NCBI GenBank assembly: GCA_019912395.1
Contig: JAIOIH010000055.1
Span: 1-64,000, forward strand
DNA length: 64,000 bases
Direction of reading: 5' to 3'
Source of the DNA: Flavobacteriales bacterium
GTDB lineage: Bacteria; Bacteroidota; Bacteroidia; Flavobacteriales_F; PHOS-HE28
Part shown: positions 44,801 to 54,053 of the stretch, one piece after another
How the letters are laid out: each line of letters starts with the position of its first letter
Position numbering within the stretch: position 1 is the stretch's first letter
Program-made: the position numbers and the translations under genes
The notes under the pieces: model-generated
The model's database searches: none
What the model saw: only the letters and a program-made list of their open reading frames with translations
Told to the model about the DNA's origin: nothing

Positions 44801-45223
44801 ATGTTGCAACCCAAGCGCAGTCGGCGCCGCAATATGCACAAGGGCCGCATGAAGGGAGAGTCCCAGCGCGGTCACCGCGTGGCCCTCGGGTCCTTCGGCC
44901 TCAAGGCGATGGAGAGCGTATGGCTCACCGGCCGCCAGATCGAAGCAGCCCGTGTGGCACTTACGCGCTACATGAAGCGTGAGGGCCAAGTGTGGATCAA
45001 GGTATTCCCGGACAAGCCGGTAACGAGCAAGCCCGCCGAGGTGCGGATGGGCAAGGGCAAGGGCGCGCTGGACCACTGGGTGGCCGTGACGCGTGCCGGC
45101 AGGATCATCTTCGAGGTGGACGGTGTTCCCGTTGAGACCGCGAAGGAGGCGTTGCGCCTAGCGGCCCAGAAGCTTCCCATCCGCACGAAGTTCGTGACAC
45201 GTGAAGACTATGACGGTCAATAA
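44801..45223 (+). CDS. rplP: 50S ribosomal protein L16
   Basis: The 140-residue protein organises the A-site side of the peptidyl transferase centre. It starts [19 protein letters not shown], close to the family norm, with [18 protein letters not shown] in the conserved loop. It follows rpsC after 5 bp and precedes rpmC by 9 bp. Confidence 0.97.
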   Translation: MLQPKRSRRRNMHKGRMKGESQRGHRVALGSFGLKAMESVWLTGRQIEAARVALTRYMKREGQVWIKVFPDKPVTSKPAEVRMGKGKGALDHWVAVTRAGRIIFEVDGVPVETAKEALRLAAQKLPIRTKFVTREDYDGQ

Positions 45224-45232
45224 GCAACCGTG

Positions 45233-45445
45233 ATGAAGAAGAAACAGAACACCTTGAAGGACCTCACCCCGCTGGAGCTGGAGGACAAGCTGCAAAGCGA
45301 GCGGGATACCTTGGGAAAGCTGCGGTTCAACCACGCGGTGAGCCCAGTGGAGAGTCCTGCACAATTGCGAAGCGCGCGCAAGAACGTGGCGCGGATCCTT
45401 ACCGAGATGCGTCGTCGCGAGATCGCCAATACAGCCCAAGCATGA
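45233..45445 (+). CDS. rpmC: 50S ribosomal protein L29
   Basis: The 70-residue two-helix protein lies at the tunnel exit. [18 protein letters not shown] and [19 protein letters not shown] match the family. A GTG at 45230 lies directly before the chosen ATG 45233. The stop overlaps the rpsQ start (ATGA). Confidence 0.95.
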   Translation: MKKKQNTLKDLTPLELEDKLQSERDTLGKLRFNHAVSPVESPAQLRSARKNVARILTEMRRREIANTAQA

Positions 45446-45747
45446 GCCCCGAAAGCACAGAGATACAAGAGAGCGCTCCGACCCCGGAGACCAGCGCACG
45501 GAAACTCCGGAAGGAGCGCGTAGGCATTGTCACCAGTGACAAGATGAACAAGAGCATCACCGTCACCGTGGAGCGTCGCGTCATGCACCCCAAGTACGGG
45601 AAGTTCGTGAAGCTCTCCAGCAAGTTCATGGCGCACGACGAGAAGGGTGATGCGCATGTGGGAGATACCGTCCGCATCGCCGAGACGCGCCCGATGAGCA
45701 AGCTGAAGCGCTGGCGTTTGGTGGAAGTGATGGAACGAGCCAAGTAA
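45442..45747 (+). CDS. rpsQ: 30S ribosomal protein S17
   Basis: The 101-residue OB-fold protein binds the 16S 5' domain. It carries an acidic ~22-residue N-terminal extension ([17 protein letters not shown]) before the conserved [19 protein letters not shown]. The core [19 protein letters not shown] is normal. The ATG at 45442 overlaps the rpmC stop, supporting this start. Confidence 0.96.
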   Translation: MSPESTEIQESAPTPETSARKLRKERVGIVTSDKMNKSITVTVERRVMHPKYGKFVKLSSKFMAHDEKGDAHVGDTVRIAETRPMSKLKRWRLVEVMERAK

Positions 45748-45761
45748 GACCGAGCAGAACC

Positions 45762-46130
45762 ATGATCCAACAGGAATCCCGGCTCATCGTGGCCGACAAC
45801 AGCGGAGCCCGCGAGGTACTCGTGATCCGCGTGCTGGGTGGCACGGCGCGGCGCTATGCCCGCATCGGTGACACCGTGGTGGTCACCATCAAGAACGCCC
45901 TGCCCAACAGCGGAGCCAAGAAGGGGACCGTGAGCAAGGCCGTGGTGGTGCGCACCCGCAAGGAGACGCGCCGCAAGGACGGAAGCTACATCCGCTTTGA
46001 TGACAATGCCGTGGTGCTGCTGGACGCGGGCGGTGAAATGCGCGGTACCCGCATCTTCGGCCCGGTGGCCCGCGAGCTGCGCGAGAAGAAGTTCATGAAG
46101 ATCATCTCCCTGGCACCGGAAGTACTCTAG
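45762..46130 (+). CDS. rplN: 50S ribosomal protein L14
   Basis: The 122-residue protein at the intersubunit face (bridge B8) begins [22 protein letters not shown], nearly the family consensus. [13 protein letters not shown] and [20 protein letters not shown] follow. The 38-bp gap after it carries a hairpin before rplX. Confidence 0.97.
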   Translation: MIQQESRLIVADNSGAREVLVIRVLGGTARRYARIGDTVVVTIKNALPNSGAKKGTVSKAVVVRTRKETRRKDGSYIRFDDNAVVLLDAGGEMRGTRIFGPVARELREKKFMKIISLAPEVL

Positions 46131-46141
46131 GACAAAAGACC

Positions 46142-46162
46142 GGGCGGTGCGATGCACGGCCC
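46142..46162 (+). promoter_or_regulatory. intercistronic hairpin before rplX
   Basis: GGGC-G-GTGC (46142-46150) pairs with GCAC-G-GCCC (46154-46162) around GAT, with one internal G-G mismatch. CCAC follows and the rplX ATG is 6 nt away. It starts with GGGCG and ends with CCCC-(C)AC like the four near-identical elements further downstream, so it is a probable divergent member. Confidence 0.5.
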
Positions 46163-46168
46163 CCACAG

Positions 46169-46498
46169 ATGCAGAAGAAGACACACATCAAGAAAGGCGA
46201 CATGGTGAAGGTGCTCGCCGGCGAGGACCGCTCCAAGCAGGGGCGTGTGCTCGACGTGGACCGCCAGCGCAGTACCGCCCTGGTCGAGGGCCTGCGCATC
46301 AACAAGAAGCACAGCAAACCCACCACGGCCACTCCACAGGGGGGGATCGTGGAGAAGGAGGGACCCATCCACCTGAGCAACCTGATGCTCATCGACGCGA
46401 AGACCGGAGAGCCCGGGCGCGTGGGCCGCAAGGCGGGCAAGGACGGCAAGCTGGAGCGCTTCGTGAAGGTTACGAACAAGAAAACCGCGAAAAAGTGA
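46169..46498 (+). CDS. rplX: 50S ribosomal protein L24
   Basis: The 109-residue assembly initiator has the KOW motif [20 protein letters not shown] and the conserved [13 protein letters not shown]. The tail is basic ([12 protein letters not shown]). Its TGA overlaps the rplE ATG (ATGA at 46495-46498 region), so the two are coupled. Confidence 0.97.
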   Translation: MQKKTHIKKGDMVKVLAGEDRSKQGRVLDVDRQRSTALVEGLRINKKHSKPTTATPQGGIVEKEGPIHLSNLMLIDAKTGEPGRVGRKAGKDGKLERFVKVTNKKTAKK

Positions 46499-47049
46499 TG
46501 AGCACTTACGCACCCCGCCTTCAGGCAAAATACAAGAACGAGGTCGTTCCCGGCCTGCAGAAGGAGTTCAACTACAAGAGCACCATGCAGGTGCCACGCA
46601 TCGTGAAGATCGCGATCAACCAAGGTCTCGGTGCCGCCGTGGGCGACAAGAAGATCGTGGACAATGCCGTGGAGGAGATGACCCTGATCACGGGACAGCG
46701 GGCCCAAGCCACGATATCCCGCAAGGACATCAGCAACTTCAAGCTGCGCAAGGGCATGCCCATCGGCGCACGCGTCACCTTGCGCGGAGCGAAGATGTAC
46801 GACTTCCTGGACCGCCTGATCGCCGTGGCCCTGCCCCGTACCCGTGACTTCCATGGCGTGAAAGCCTCGGGCTTCGACGGTCGCGGGAACTTCACCTTCG
46901 GGGTGAAGGAGCAGATCATCTTCCCGGAGATCGATATCGACAAGATCTCCCGTATCCAAGGCATGGACATCACGCTGGTGACCACCGCGAAGACCGATGC
47001 CGAGGCCAAGGCCCTTCTAACCGCATTCGGATTTCCCTTCACCAAGTAG
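46498..47049 (+). CDS. rplE: 50S ribosomal protein L5
   Basis: The 183-residue protein binds 5S rRNA. The start [20 protein letters not shown] matches the family. [16 protein letters not shown] and [17 protein letters not shown] are conserved. An open frame continues upstream through rplX in another frame, but the ATG at 46498 is the only sensible start. A hairpin of the repeated family follows before rpsN. Confidence 0.97.
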   Translation: MSTYAPRLQAKYKNEVVPGLQKEFNYKSTMQVPRIVKIAINQGLGAAVGDKKIVDNAVEEMTLITGQRAQATISRKDISNFKLRKGMPIGARVTLRGAKMYDFLDRLIAVALPRTRDFHGVKASGFDGRGNFTFGVKEQIIFPEIDIDKISRIQGMDITLVTTAKTDAEAKALLTAFGFPFTK

Positions 47050-47057
47050 AACCGTAA

Positions 47058-47081
47058 GGGCGCATGATCCCGCGCTCCAAC
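47058..47081 (+). promoter_or_regulatory. repeated intercistronic hairpin before rpsN
   Basis: GGGCGC (47058-47063) pairs with GCGCTC (47072-47077) with one G-T pair; the loop contains GATC. CCAAC ends at 47081 and the ATG follows after 9 nt (TGAAAGACA). It is preceded by TAA, as before rpsH and rpsK. Confidence 0.7.
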
Positions 47082-47090
47082 TGAAAGACA

Positions 47091-47360
47091 ATGGCAAAAG
47101 AATCAATGAAGGCACGCGAGCGCAAGCGGGCCAAAATGGTGGAGAAGTACGCCGCCAAGCGCGCCGCACTGAAAGCAGCCGGCGACTGGGATGGGTTGCA
47201 GAAGCTTCCGGCCAATAGCAGCAGAGTGCGCATGCACAACCGCTGCCAGTTGACCGGGCGCCCCAAGGGCTACATCCGGCTCTTCGGCATCAGTCGCAAC
47301 ATGTTCCGTGACATGGCCCTGGACGGCAAGATCCCGGGCGTAACCAAGAGCAGCTGGTAG
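47091..47360 (+). CDS. rpsN: 30S ribosomal protein S14 (zinc-free type)
   Basis: The 89-residue protein of the 30S head is the long form without the CxxC zinc motifs of the short paralogue. It carries [19 protein letters not shown] and [19 protein letters not shown]. The gene lies between two hairpins of the repeated intercistronic family. Confidence 0.97.
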   Translation: MAKESMKARERKRAKMVEKYAAKRAALKAAGDWDGLQKLPANSSRVRMHNRCQLTGRPKGYIRLFGISRNMFRDMALDGKIPGVTKSSW

Positions 47361-47396
47361 GATAGACCCATCGTGAGAGATAGCGCCGGACAATAA

Positions 47397-47420
47397 GGGC
47401 GCGAGATCTCACGCCCCAAC
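47397..47420 (+). promoter_or_regulatory. repeated intercistronic hairpin before rpsH
   Basis: GGGCG-C-GA (47397-47404) pairs with TC-A-CGCCC (47409-47416) around GATC, with a single C-A mismatch. CCAAC ends at 47420 and the ATG follows after 9 nt (GAAAAGAAA). The upstream part of the 69-bp gap shows no other structure. Confidence 0.75.
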
Positions 47421-47429
47421 GAAAAGAAA

Positions 47430-47825
47430 ATGACAACAGATCCCATAGCCGATTACCTCACCCGCCTGCGCAACGCCATCATGGCGCGCAAGAAGGTAGT
47501 GGAGGTGCCCGCCAGCGGCATCAAGAAGGACATCACCCGCATCCTGTACGACAAAGGGTACATCCTCAGTTACAAGATGGAGGAGGACGGAAAGCAGGGC
47601 CTGATCAAGATCGCCTTGAAGTACGGCCCGGACCGTCGCAGCGCCATTCACGAGCTCAAGCGCGTGAGCAGTCCCGGCCTGCGGCAGTATGCCAATGCCA
47701 GCGACCTCCCCCGAGTGCTCAACGGACTGGGCGTGGCCATCATCAGCACCAGCCGGGGCGTGGTCACCGACAAGGAAGCGCGCACCCTGGGGGTGGGCGG
47801 AGAAGTGATCTGCTACGTCAGCTAA
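47430..47825 (+). CDS. rpsH: 30S ribosomal protein S8
   Basis: The 131-residue protein binds helix 21 of 16S r[18 protein letters not shown] is the typical start and [20 protein letters not shown] the conserved C-terminal part. In E. coli S8 represses the spc operon at rplE; the hairpins found here are not recognisably S8 sites. Confidence 0.97.
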   Translation: MTTDPIADYLTRLRNAIMARKKVVEVPASGIKKDITRILYDKGYILSYKMEEDGKQGLIKIALKYGPDRRSAIHELKRVSSPGLRQYANASDLPRVLNGLGVAIISTSRGVVTDKEARTLGVGGEVICYVS

Positions 47826-47839
47826 GCAAGTAGAAGACC

Positions 47840-48394
47840 ATGAGCCGCATAGGAAAAGAACCGATCCAGATCCCCGCAGGGGTGGAAGTGGGCATCAGCG
47901 ATAAGAACGTGGTGACCGTGAAGGGACCCAAGGGTTCCCTCAAGCAGACCCTCGATCCGGCGATCAAAGTGACGCAGGAAGCAGGTGTGCTCACCTTCAG
48001 CCGCCCCACCGACCTAAAGCACCACCGTGCCATGCATGGCCTGTACCGGGCCTTGGTGGCCAACATGGTGGAAGGCGTGACCAAGGGCTTCAAAACGCAA
48101 CAGGAACTGGTGGGCGTGGGCTACCGCGCCGTTGCCAAGGGCCAGCAGTTGCAGTTGTCCTTGGGCTTCTCCCACAACGTGGTGTTCGAGCTCCCTTCGG
48201 AGATCACCGTAACGGCCACCCAGGAAAAGGGGAAGCCACCCGTCGTTACGATGGAAAGCATCGACAAACAGGTATTGGGCGCCGTAGCGGCCAAGATCAG
48301 AAGCCTGCGCAAGCCGGAGCCCTACAAAGGCAAGGGTGTCCGCTTCGTGGGTGAGAACGTACGCCGCAAGGCAGGTAAGGCCGCAGGCAAATAA
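47840..48394 (+). CDS. rplF: 50S ribosomal protein L6
   Basis: The 184-residue two-domain protein near the sarcin-ricin loop has [18 protein letters not shown] at the start, the repeat-domain core [20 protein letters not shown] and the C-terminal [20 protein letters not shown]. It is 14 bp after rpsH. Confidence 0.97.
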   Translation: MSRIGKEPIQIPAGVEVGISDKNVVTVKGPKGSLKQTLDPAIKVTQEAGVLTFSRPTDLKHHRAMHGLYRALVANMVEGVTKGFKTQQELVGVGYRAVAKGQQLQLSLGFSHNVVFELPSEITVTATQEKGKPPVVTMESIDKQVLGAVAAKIRSLRKPEPYKGKGVRFVGENVRRKAGKAAGK

Positions 48395-48402
48395 CATCGA
48401 CC

Positions 48403-48756
48403 ATGGCATTCGACAAGATCGCGCGCCGCGCACGCATCAAGACCAGTATCCGCAACACGGTCCGCGGCACTTCCAACCGTCCGCGGCTAACGGTGTTCCG
48501 CAGCAACTCCGAGATCTACGCACAGTTGATCGACGACGAACAGGGCATCACGCTGGTGAGCGCTGGAAGCCTCAAGGACAAGGCCGCACATGCCGCACCC
48601 GGCACCGAGCAGGCCAAGATCGTGGGCCGGACCATCGCCGAGAAGGCCAAGGCGGCCGGTATCGAACGCATCGTCTTCGACCGCAATGGCTATCTCTACC
48701 ACGGACGTGTGAAGGCCCTGGCCGACGCAGCACGTGAAGCAGGCCTCAATTTCTGA
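48403..48756 (+). CDS. rplR: 50S ribosomal protein L18
   Basis: The 117-residue 5S rRNA-binding protein shows [20 protein letters not shown] and the C-terminal [22 protein letters not shown]. It follows rplF after 8 bp and is followed by rpsE after 16 bp. Confidence 0.97.
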   Translation: MAFDKIARRARIKTSIRNTVRGTSNRPRLTVFRSNSEIYAQLIDDEQGITLVSAGSLKDKAAHAAPGTEQAKIVGRTIAEKAKAAGIERIVFDRNGYLYHGRVKALADAAREAGLNF

Positions 48757-48772
48757 ACCCCATACACGCAGC

Positions 48773-49291
48773 ATGACGGACAATAGAACCAAAACGGTCA
48801 AGAGCAGCGACCTCGAGCTGAAGGACACGGTGGTGAACCTCAACCGGGTGACCAAAGTGACCAAGGGCGGGCGCACGTTCACCTTTGCGGCCACCGTGGT
48901 GGTGGGCGATGGGAATGGAGTTGTGGGCCATGGGCTGGGAAAATCCAAGGAGGTACAGGAAGCGATCGCCAAGGGCATCGACGATGCGAAGAAGAACCTC
49001 GTGCGGATCCCGCTTCGCCACGGAACCATTCCCCATGTGCAGGAGGGCCGTTTTTCCGGGGCCCAAGTACTTTTGAAGCCCGCTGCACATGGTACGGGCG
49101 TTATCGCAGGCGGTTCCATGCGGGCGGTGCTCGAGGCCGTCGGCATAACGGACGTGTTGGCCAAGAGCAAGGGTTCAAGCAATCCGCAGAACGTGGTGAA
49201 AGCCACCATTCTGGCCCTGGCCAGCCTGCGCGATGCCGCAGCCGTGGCACGCCAGCGCGGTGTGGAATTGGACAAGGTATTCAATGGATAA
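48773..49291 (+). CDS. rpsE: 30S ribosomal protein S5
   Basis: The 172-residue protein of the mRNA entry site begins [40 protein letters not shown] covers the loop where spectinomycin-resistance changes occur. [19 protein letters not shown] is in the C-terminal domain. ATG 48773 is preferred to the in-frame ATG at 48734, which lies within rplR. Confidence 0.97.
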   Translation: MTDNRTKTVKSSDLELKDTVVNLNRVTKVTKGGRTFTFAATVVVGDGNGVVGHGLGKSKEVQEAIAKGIDDAKKNLVRIPLRHGTIPHVQEGRFSGAQVLLKPAAHGTGVIAGGSMRAVLEAVGITDVLAKSKGSSNPQNVVKATILALASLRDAAAVARQRGVELDKVFNG

Positions 49292-49295
49292 GGCC

Positions 49296-49475
49296 ATGAG
49301 CAAGATCACAATTACCCAGACCGGCAGCCAGATCAAGTGCCCGAAGCGCCAAAAGGACACTCTTTTGGCATTGGGACTGGGCCGTATCGGCAAGAAGAAC
49401 GTAGTGGACGCAAGCCCCCAGGTACGCGGCATGGTAGCCAAAGTGCAGCACCTGGTGACCGTTACCGAGGCTTGA
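49296..49475 (+). CDS. rpmD: 50S ribosomal protein L30
   Basis: The 59-residue protein has the usual size and the core KITITQTGSQIKCPKRQKDT, LALGLGRIGKKNVV. An earlier ATG at 49284 overlaps the rpsE stop and would add four residues; ATG 49296 is preferred by length. Confidence 0.94.
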   Translation: MSKITITQTGSQIKCPKRQKDTLLALGLGRIGKKNVVDASPQVRGMVAKVQHLVTVTEA

Positions 49476-49496
49476 GCCACATAACAAGAACGAGCG

Positions 49497-49958
49497 ATGG
49501 AGGACCTGAGCAAATTGAAGCCCGCTAATGGTGCGGTGAAGAAGAACAAGCGCATCGGCCGCGGCCAAGGCAGCGGTTACGGAGGTACCAGCGGCAAGGG
49601 CCACAAGGGCCAGAAGGCGGACACCGGATACAATCGGCGTCGCGGTTTCGAAGGAGGTCAGACCCCATTGGTGCGTCGCCTGCCCAAGTTCGGCTTTACC
49701 AACCCGACACGGGTTGAGTACAAGGGGATCAACTTGGATGCCATCCAGGCCATGGCCGATAAGACCGGCCTGAAGGTGGTTGATCTTGAAGCCTTGCGCA
49801 AGAACGGTCTCGTATCCCGCAACGACCTGGTGAAGATCTTGGGCCGCGGTGCACTCAAGGGTGCCATCGAAGTGAAGGCACATGCCTTCAGTGCTACGGC
49901 CAAGGCAGCGATTGAGGCCCAAGGCGGCAAAACCGAAATAGTCGATACGCGCGGATGA
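49497..49958 (+). CDS. rplO: 50S ribosomal protein L15
   Basis: The 153-residue protein has a glycine-rich N-terminal arm (KKNKRIGRGQGSGYGGTSGK, core GRGQGSGYGGTSGKGHKGQ) that threads 23S rRNA and the conserved RRGFEGGQTPLVRRLPKFGF. Its TGA overlaps the secY ATG (ATGA), coupling the two genes. Confidence 0.97.
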   Translation: MEDLSKLKPANGAVKKNKRIGRGQGSGYGGTSGKGHKGQKADTGYNRRRGFEGGQTPLVRRLPKFGFTNPTRVEYKGINLDAIQAMADKTGLKVVDLEALRKNGLVSRNDLVKILGRGALKGAIEVKAHAFSATAKAAIEAQGGKTEIVDTRG

Positions 49959-51283
49959 AGAACTTCATCGAAACGGTCAAGAATATTTGGCGGATCGAGG
50001 AACTGCGGAACCGCATCCTCATCACGCTAGGACTCTTGCTGGTCTACCGTATCGGAAGCTTCATCGCATTGCCCGGGGTGGACAGTTCCCGCTTGGGCAG
50101 TGGCTCCGGTGCGGGTTCCGGCCTGGTGGACCTGCTGAGCATCTTCACCGGTGGTGCCTTCACGCGTGCCAGCATCTTCGCCCTTGGGGTGATGCCGTAC
50201 ATCAGCGCGAGCATCATCATGCAGCTGGCCGGCATTGCCGTGCCCATGGTGCAGAAGATGCAGAAGGAGGAGAGCGGTCGCCGGAAGATCAACCAGTGGA
50301 CCCGCTACATCACCATCATCATTTGCGTGTTCCAAGCACCCGGCTACCTGCTCACGTACGTGGATGCGGGCGCCCGACCGGAAGGGCAGTTCTGGATGAT
50401 GACGAGCGTGATCATTCTTACAGTGGGTACCCTGTTCGTGATGTGGCTCGGTGAGCGCATTACGGAGCGAGGGTTGGGCAATGGTGTATCCCTGATCATT
50501 ATGATCGGCATCCTCGCCGGTCTACCACAGGCATTCCTTCAGGAGTTCATCGGCCGGGCCACCGGTGGTGGTGGCATGGTGGTGATCCTGGTGGAAGTGG
50601 TCATCTGGTTGGCCATCATCGCGTTGAACGTAATGTTGGTGCAAGGCACGAGGCGAATACCCGTGCAATTCGCCAAGCGCGTGCAGGGCAACAAGCAGTA
50701 CGGAGGGGTGCGCAACTACATCCCCTTGAAAGTGAACGCGGCGGGTGTTATGCCCATCATCTTCGCCCAAGCGATCGTGCTGGTGCCCATGTACATCTCG
50801 CAATTGCCCATCTTCAACGGCAACCCGCCGATGTGGCTGCAGCAGTTCACCAACTACGAGAGCTTCTCGTACAACCTCACGCTGTTCCTCATGGTGGTGG
50901 CCTTCACCTATTTCTACACGGCCATCACAGTGAACCCGAACCAATTGTCCGATGACCTGAAGCGCAATGGCGGCTTCATCCCCGGCATCAAGCCGGGCAA
51001 GCAGACGGCCGGCTACATCGATGACCTGTTGAGCCGGATCACCTTGCCGGGTTCCATCTTCCTGGGCTTGGTGGCGATCCTGCCGGCATTCGTAATGATG
51101 GCCGGGGTGAAGCAGGGCTTCGCGCAGTTCTTCGGAGGAACATCCTTGTTGATCATGGTGGGCGTATTGCTGGATACGCTGCAACAGGTCGAGAGCCACT
51201 TGTTGATGAGACATTACGACGGCCTGATGAAATCAGGGCGCATTAAAGGAAGGACGAGTTCAGCCTTCGGCATGGCAGGATAG
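49955..51283 (+). CDS. secY: preprotein translocase subunit SecY
   Basis: The 442-residue channel protein has ten hydrophobic helices; the first is at about residues 19-35 (ILITLGLLLVYRIGSFIA). GVMPYISASIIMQL (helix 2), ERITERGLGNGVSLIIM (helix 4) and NGGFIPGIKPGKQTAGYID (C4-C5 loops) are family signatures. It forms the Sec translocon with SecE and SecG, which are not in the window. adk, often found next, is absent; map follows after 1 bp. Confidence 0.97.
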   Translation: MKNFIETVKNIWRIEELRNRILITLGLLLVYRIGSFIALPGVDSSRLGSGSGAGSGLVDLLSIFTGGAFTRASIFALGVMPYISASIIMQLAGIAVPMVQKMQKEESGRRKINQWTRYITIIICVFQAPGYLLTYVDAGARPEGQFWMMTSVIILTVGTLFVMWLGERITERGLGNGVSLIIMIGILAGLPQAFLQEFIGRATGGGGMVVILVEVVIWLAIIALNVMLVQGTRRIPVQFAKRVQGNKQYGGVRNYIPLKVNAAGVMPIIFAQAIVLVPMYISQLPIFNGNPPMWLQQFTNYESFSYNLTLFLMVVAFTYFYTAITVNPNQLSDDLKRNGGFIPGIKPGKQTAGYIDDLLSRITLPGSIFLGLVAILPAFVMMAGVKQGFAQFFGGTSLLIMVGVLLDTLQQVESHLLMRHYDGLMKSGRIKGRTSSAFGMAG

Positions 51284-51284
51284 G

Positions 51285-52085
51285 ATGGCGAAGGGAGTGA
51301 ACAGATTGAGCGAGGAGGAGGTGGAGTTGGTGAGAAGTAGTTCTTTGCTTGTTGGTAAGACCTTGGCCGAAGTGGCCAAAATGATCGCGCCCGGCATAAC
51401 CACCGGAGCGCTCGACCGGATGGCGGAAGAGTTCATCCGTGACCATGGCGGCGTGCCGGGCTTCAAGGGCCTATATGGCTGCCCGTCCACCTTGCTGATC
51501 AGTGTGAACGAGCAGGTGGTACACGGATTGCCCGGCGACCGGGTCCTCCAGGATGGCGATGTGGCCAGCGTGGACTGTGGCGTGCTGATGAACGAATTCT
51601 ACGGCGACAGCGCGTATACCTTCCAAGTGGGCGATGTGGCCCCGGAAGTGAGGGCAGTGCTCCGCACCACGCAGGAGTGCCTCGCACTGGGGATCGAGCA
51701 AGCGATCGCGAACCAGCGCACGGGTGACATCGGATACGCGATCCAGCACCATGCGGAGGCGCACGGTTATGGGATCGTTCGGGAGCTTGTTGGGCACGGC
51801 GTGGGCCGGAAGCTCCATGAAGCCCCGGAAGTTCCCAACTATGGCCGTCGCGGGCACGGTGCCCGCTTGAACGACGGCATGGTGATCGCGATCGAGCCGA
51901 TGGTGAACATGGGCGGAAAGGACGTGGTCCAGTTGGGCGACGGCTGGACCGTGGTGACCCGCGACGGGAAACCGAGCGCCCATTTCGAGCACACCATCGT
52001 TGTCCGTCCGGGCAAGGCGGAGGTCTTATCAACGTTCAGCTACATCGAGGATGTGCTGATGGAAAGGGGAATGGCAACGGCGTAA
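51285..52085 (+). CDS. map: type I methionine aminopeptidase
   Basis: The 266-residue metalloenzyme removes N-terminal Met from nascent proteins. The metal ligands can be placed in [18 protein letters not shown] (two Asp), [11 protein letters not shown] (His), IAIEPMVNM (Glu) and [10 protein letters not shown] (Glu). [11 protein letters not shown] is the usual substrate-side region. It is tightly linked to secY. The 52-bp gap to infA holds a perfect hairpin. Confidence 0.96.
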   Translation: MAKGVNRLSEEEVELVRSSSLLVGKTLAEVAKMIAPGITTGALDRMAEEFIRDHGGVPGFKGLYGCPSTLLISVNEQVVHGLPGDRVLQDGDVASVDCGVLMNEFYGDSAYTFQVGDVAPEVRAVLRTTQECLALGIEQAIANQRTGDIGYAIQHHAEAHGYGIVRELVGHGVGRKLHEAPEVPNYGRRGHGARLNDGMVIAIEPMVNMGGKDVVQLGDGWTVVTRDGKPSAHFEHTIVVRPGKAEVLSTFSYIEDVLMERGMATA

Positions 52086-52094
52086 ATTGGTAAC

Positions 52095-52113
52095 GTCGAC
52101 CCAGGGGGTCGAC
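52095..52113 (+). promoter_or_regulatory. perfect hairpin in the infA leader
   Basis: GTCGACCC and GGGTCGAC form an 8-bp perfect stem around AGG. It ends directly at an in-frame ATG (52114) and 24 nt before the preferred infA ATG (52138). The sequence is unrelated to the GGGCG hairpins elsewhere in the operon. There is no T-run, so it is not an intrinsic terminator. Confidence 0.6.
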
Positions 52114-52137
52114 ATGAACGGAAAGGAAGGAAAACGA

Positions 52138-52359
52138 ATGAGCAGATCAGGGAACATAGAGCAGGACGGCGTCATCAAGGAGGCGTTGAGCAATGCCATG
52201 TTCCGTGTGGAACTCGAAAATGGCCACGTGATCGTGGCGCATATTTCGGGCAAGATGCGGATGCACTACATCCGGATCCTCCCCGGTGACAAGGTGAAGG
52301 TGGAAATGAGCCCGTACGATCTGAGCAAGGGGCGCATCACCTTCCGGTACAAAACGTGA
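52138..52359 (+). CDS. infA: translation initiation factor IF-1
   Basis: The 73-residue OB-fold factor occupies the A site during initiation. [38 protein letters not shown] and [16 protein letters not shown] are nearly invariant in the family. The ATG at 52138 aligns with the usual start; the ATG at 52114 would add eight residues (MNGKEGKR) and directly follows a hairpin, so a longer product cannot be excluded. Confidence 0.95.
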   Translation: MSRSGNIEQDGVIKEALSNAMFRVELENGHVIVAHISGKMRMHYIRILPGDKVKVEMSPYDLSKGRITFRYKT

Positions 52360-52384
52360 AGAACAGTAGAACACACCGACCCAA

Positions 52385-52501
52385 ATGAAGATCAGGGCCT
52401 CGATCAAGAAACGTTCCGTGGATTGCAAATTGGTGCGCCGCAAGGGACGTCTGTACATCATCAACAAGAAGAACCCCAAGTTCAAGCAGCGTCAGGGCTG
52501 A
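52385..52501 (+). CDS. rpmJ: 50S ribosomal protein L36, zinc-free form
   Basis: The 38-residue protein reads [20 protein letters not shown], then [18 protein letters not shown]. Length and both ends are typical. Only one of the three zinc cysteines of the classical C3H form remains and the ligand histidine is Lys, so this is the zinc-independent form, as in other Bacteroidetes. It lies 25 bp after infA and 13 bp before rpsM. Confidence 0.95.
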   Translation: MKIRASIKKRSVDCKLVRRKGRLYIINKKNPKFKQRQG

Positions 52502-52514
52502 TAACATCCAGAGC

Positions 52515-52892
52515 ATGGCACGTATCGCAGGCATCGACCTCCCCAAAACAAAACGTGGCGCCATCGGGCTCACGTACATCTACGGCATCGGCCGCAGCAC
52601 GGCACTTTCCATCCTGGAACAGGCCGAGGTTGACCCGGACATCAAGGTGGACGACTGGACCGACGAGGACCAGGCGAAGATCCGTACGGTGATCAACGAG
52701 AACATCAAGGTGGAAGGTGCCTTGCGGAGCGAGGTCCAGTTGAGCATCAAGCGCTTGGTGGACATCAACTGCTACCGTGGCACGCGTCACCGCCAAGGGT
52801 TGCCATTGCGTGGCCAGCGTACCCGCACCAATGCGCGTACCCGCAAGGGAAAGCGCAAGACAGTCGCTAACAAGAAGAAGGTCACCAAGTAA
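52515..52892 (+). CDS. rpsM: 30S ribosomal protein S13
   Basis: The 125-residue head protein contacts the P-site tRNA and forms bridge B1. [33 protein letters not shown] and the C-terminal [18 protein letters not shown] are family features. It ends with a Lys-rich tail. It opens the alpha part of the cluster; a hairpin of the repeated family follows. Confidence 0.97.
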   Translation: MARIAGIDLPKTKRGAIGLTYIYGIGRSTALSILEQAEVDPDIKVDDWTDEDQAKIRTVINENIKVEGALRSEVQLSIKRLVDINCYRGTRHRQGLPLRGQRTRTNARTRKGKRKTVANKKKVTK

Positions 52893-52901
52893 GGGGGGTA
52901 A

Positions 52902-52925
52902 GGGCGCGAGATCACGCGCCCCAAC
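52902..52925 (+). promoter_or_regulatory. repeated intercistronic hairpin before rpsK
   Basis: GGGCGCG (52902-52908) pairs perfectly with CGCGCCC (52915-52921) around AGATCA. CCAAC ends at 52925 and the ATG follows after 11 nt (ACTAGACACAC). It is preceded by TAA, as before rpsN and rpsH. Confidence 0.75.
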
Positions 52926-52936
52926 ACTAGACACAC

Positions 52937-53344
52937 ATGGCAAAGCAAGAAAAAGGCGGCGGTGCCGCAGGCAAGAAGAAGAAGAAGAACGTGGTGGTGG
53001 AGGCCTTCGGGCAGGCGCACATCCGTGCTACCTTCAACAACTTGATCATCAGCCTGACGAACAACAAGGGCGAAGTGATCAGTTGGTCCAGCGCCGGGAA
53101 GATGGGCTTCCGCGGCAGCAAGAAGAACACGCCATACGCGGGCCAAGTGAGCGCCGAGGAAGCCGCCCGCGAAGCCTTTGACCTGGGCTTGCGCAAGGTG
53201 AAGGTGTTCGTGAAGGGACCCGGAGGTGGACGCGAAAGCGCCATCCGTGCCCTGCACAACAGCGGTGTGGAGGTTACCGAGATCCTCGATCTGACCCCCA
53301 TGCCCCACAACGGCTGCCGTCCACCCAAGAAGCGCCGCGTATAA
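52937..53344 (+). CDS. rpsK: 30S ribosomal protein S11
   Basis: The 135-residue platform protein has a Lys/Gly-rich N-terminal extension ([18 protein letters not shown]) and the conserved [38 protein letters not shown] and the C-terminal [15 protein letters not shown]. It lies between the rpsK and rpsD leader hairpins. Confidence 0.97.
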   Translation: MAKQEKGGGAAGKKKKKNVVVEAFGQAHIRATFNNLIISLTNNKGEVISWSSAGKMGFRGSKKNTPYAGQVSAEEAAREAFDLGLRKVKVFVKGPGGGRESAIRALHNSGVEVTEILDLTPMPHNGCRPPKKRRV

Positions 53345-53386
53345 GAAGGAAAAAACCGTAGGGGACAGGATTTGTACCCCGTTGTT

Positions 53387-53403
53387 GGTGCGGAGCACGC
53401 ACC
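53387..53403 (+). promoter_or_regulatory. intercistronic hairpin before rpsD
   Basis: GGTGCG (53387-53392) pairs with CGCACC (53398-53403) around GAGCA, 15 nt before the ATG; the spacer is very A-rich. A further stem just upstream (GGGG-ACA with TGT-A-CCCC, about 53361-53380) makes this leader double-hairpinned. It resembles the GGGCG family in shape and place but not closely in sequence. Confidence 0.45.
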
Positions 53404-53418
53404 CGAAAAGAAGAAAAA

Positions 53419-54027
53419 ATGGCACGATACACAGGACCCAAGACCAGGATCGCCCGAAAGTTCAAGGAGCCGATCTTCGGACCCGATAAATGGATGGAGC
53501 GCAAGCCCCATGCCCCGGGCCAGCACGGCCTCACCGCACGCCGCCGCAAGAAGGAGAGCGAGTACAAGTTGCAGCTCACCGAGAAGCAGAAGGCCAAATA
53601 CACCTACGGCATCCTGGAGCGCCAGTTCCGCAAGATGTTCGTGACGGCCGCCAGTAAAAAAGGAATTACCGGTGCCATCCTGCTAAGCCTTTGCGAGGCG
53701 CGGCTGGACAATACGGTGTACCGCCTGGGCATCGCTCCCACGCGCCGCGCTGCCCGTCAGTTGGTGGGCCATGGCCACATTACCGTGAACAAGAACGTGG
53801 TGAACATCGCCAGTTACACCCTTCGCCCCGGCGATGAAGTGGCCGTGCGTGAGCGCAGCCGCAGCCTGGAGGCCATCACCAACAGCCTCTCCACCAATAC
53901 CAACCGGTTCGATTGGTTGGACTTCAACCCGGCAACCATGTCCGGCAAGATGATCGCCATGCCCGAGCGCGCCCAGATCCCGGAGAACATCCGTGAGCAG
54001 CTCATCGTCGAATTGTACTCCAAGTAA
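53419..54027 (+). CDS. rpsD: 30S ribosomal protein S4
   Basis: The 202-residue primary-binding protein has [20 protein letters not shown] at the start, the linker [20 protein letters not shown] and an S4 domain with [19 protein letters not shown]. The N-terminal zinc cysteines of some S4 proteins are absent. In E. coli S4 represses the alpha operon; the leader hairpins here may be worth testing for that. Confidence 0.97.
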   Translation: MARYTGPKTRIARKFKEPIFGPDKWMERKPHAPGQHGLTARRRKKESEYKLQLTEKQKAKYTYGILERQFRKMFVTAASKKGITGAILLSLCEARLDNTVYRLGIAPTRRAARQLVGHGHITVNKNVVNIASYTLRPGDEVAVRERSRSLEAITNSLSTNTNRFDWLDFNPATMSGKMIAMPERAQIPENIREQLIVELYSK

Positions 54028-54053
54028 GAACCCTCAAACAGACCGAGCACCCC

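Noticed and set aside
46147-46497. N-terminal extension of L5 through the rplX region
   Set aside because: The frame is open upstream but overlaps rplX completely. L5 homology begins at ATG 46498, which overlaps the rplX stop.
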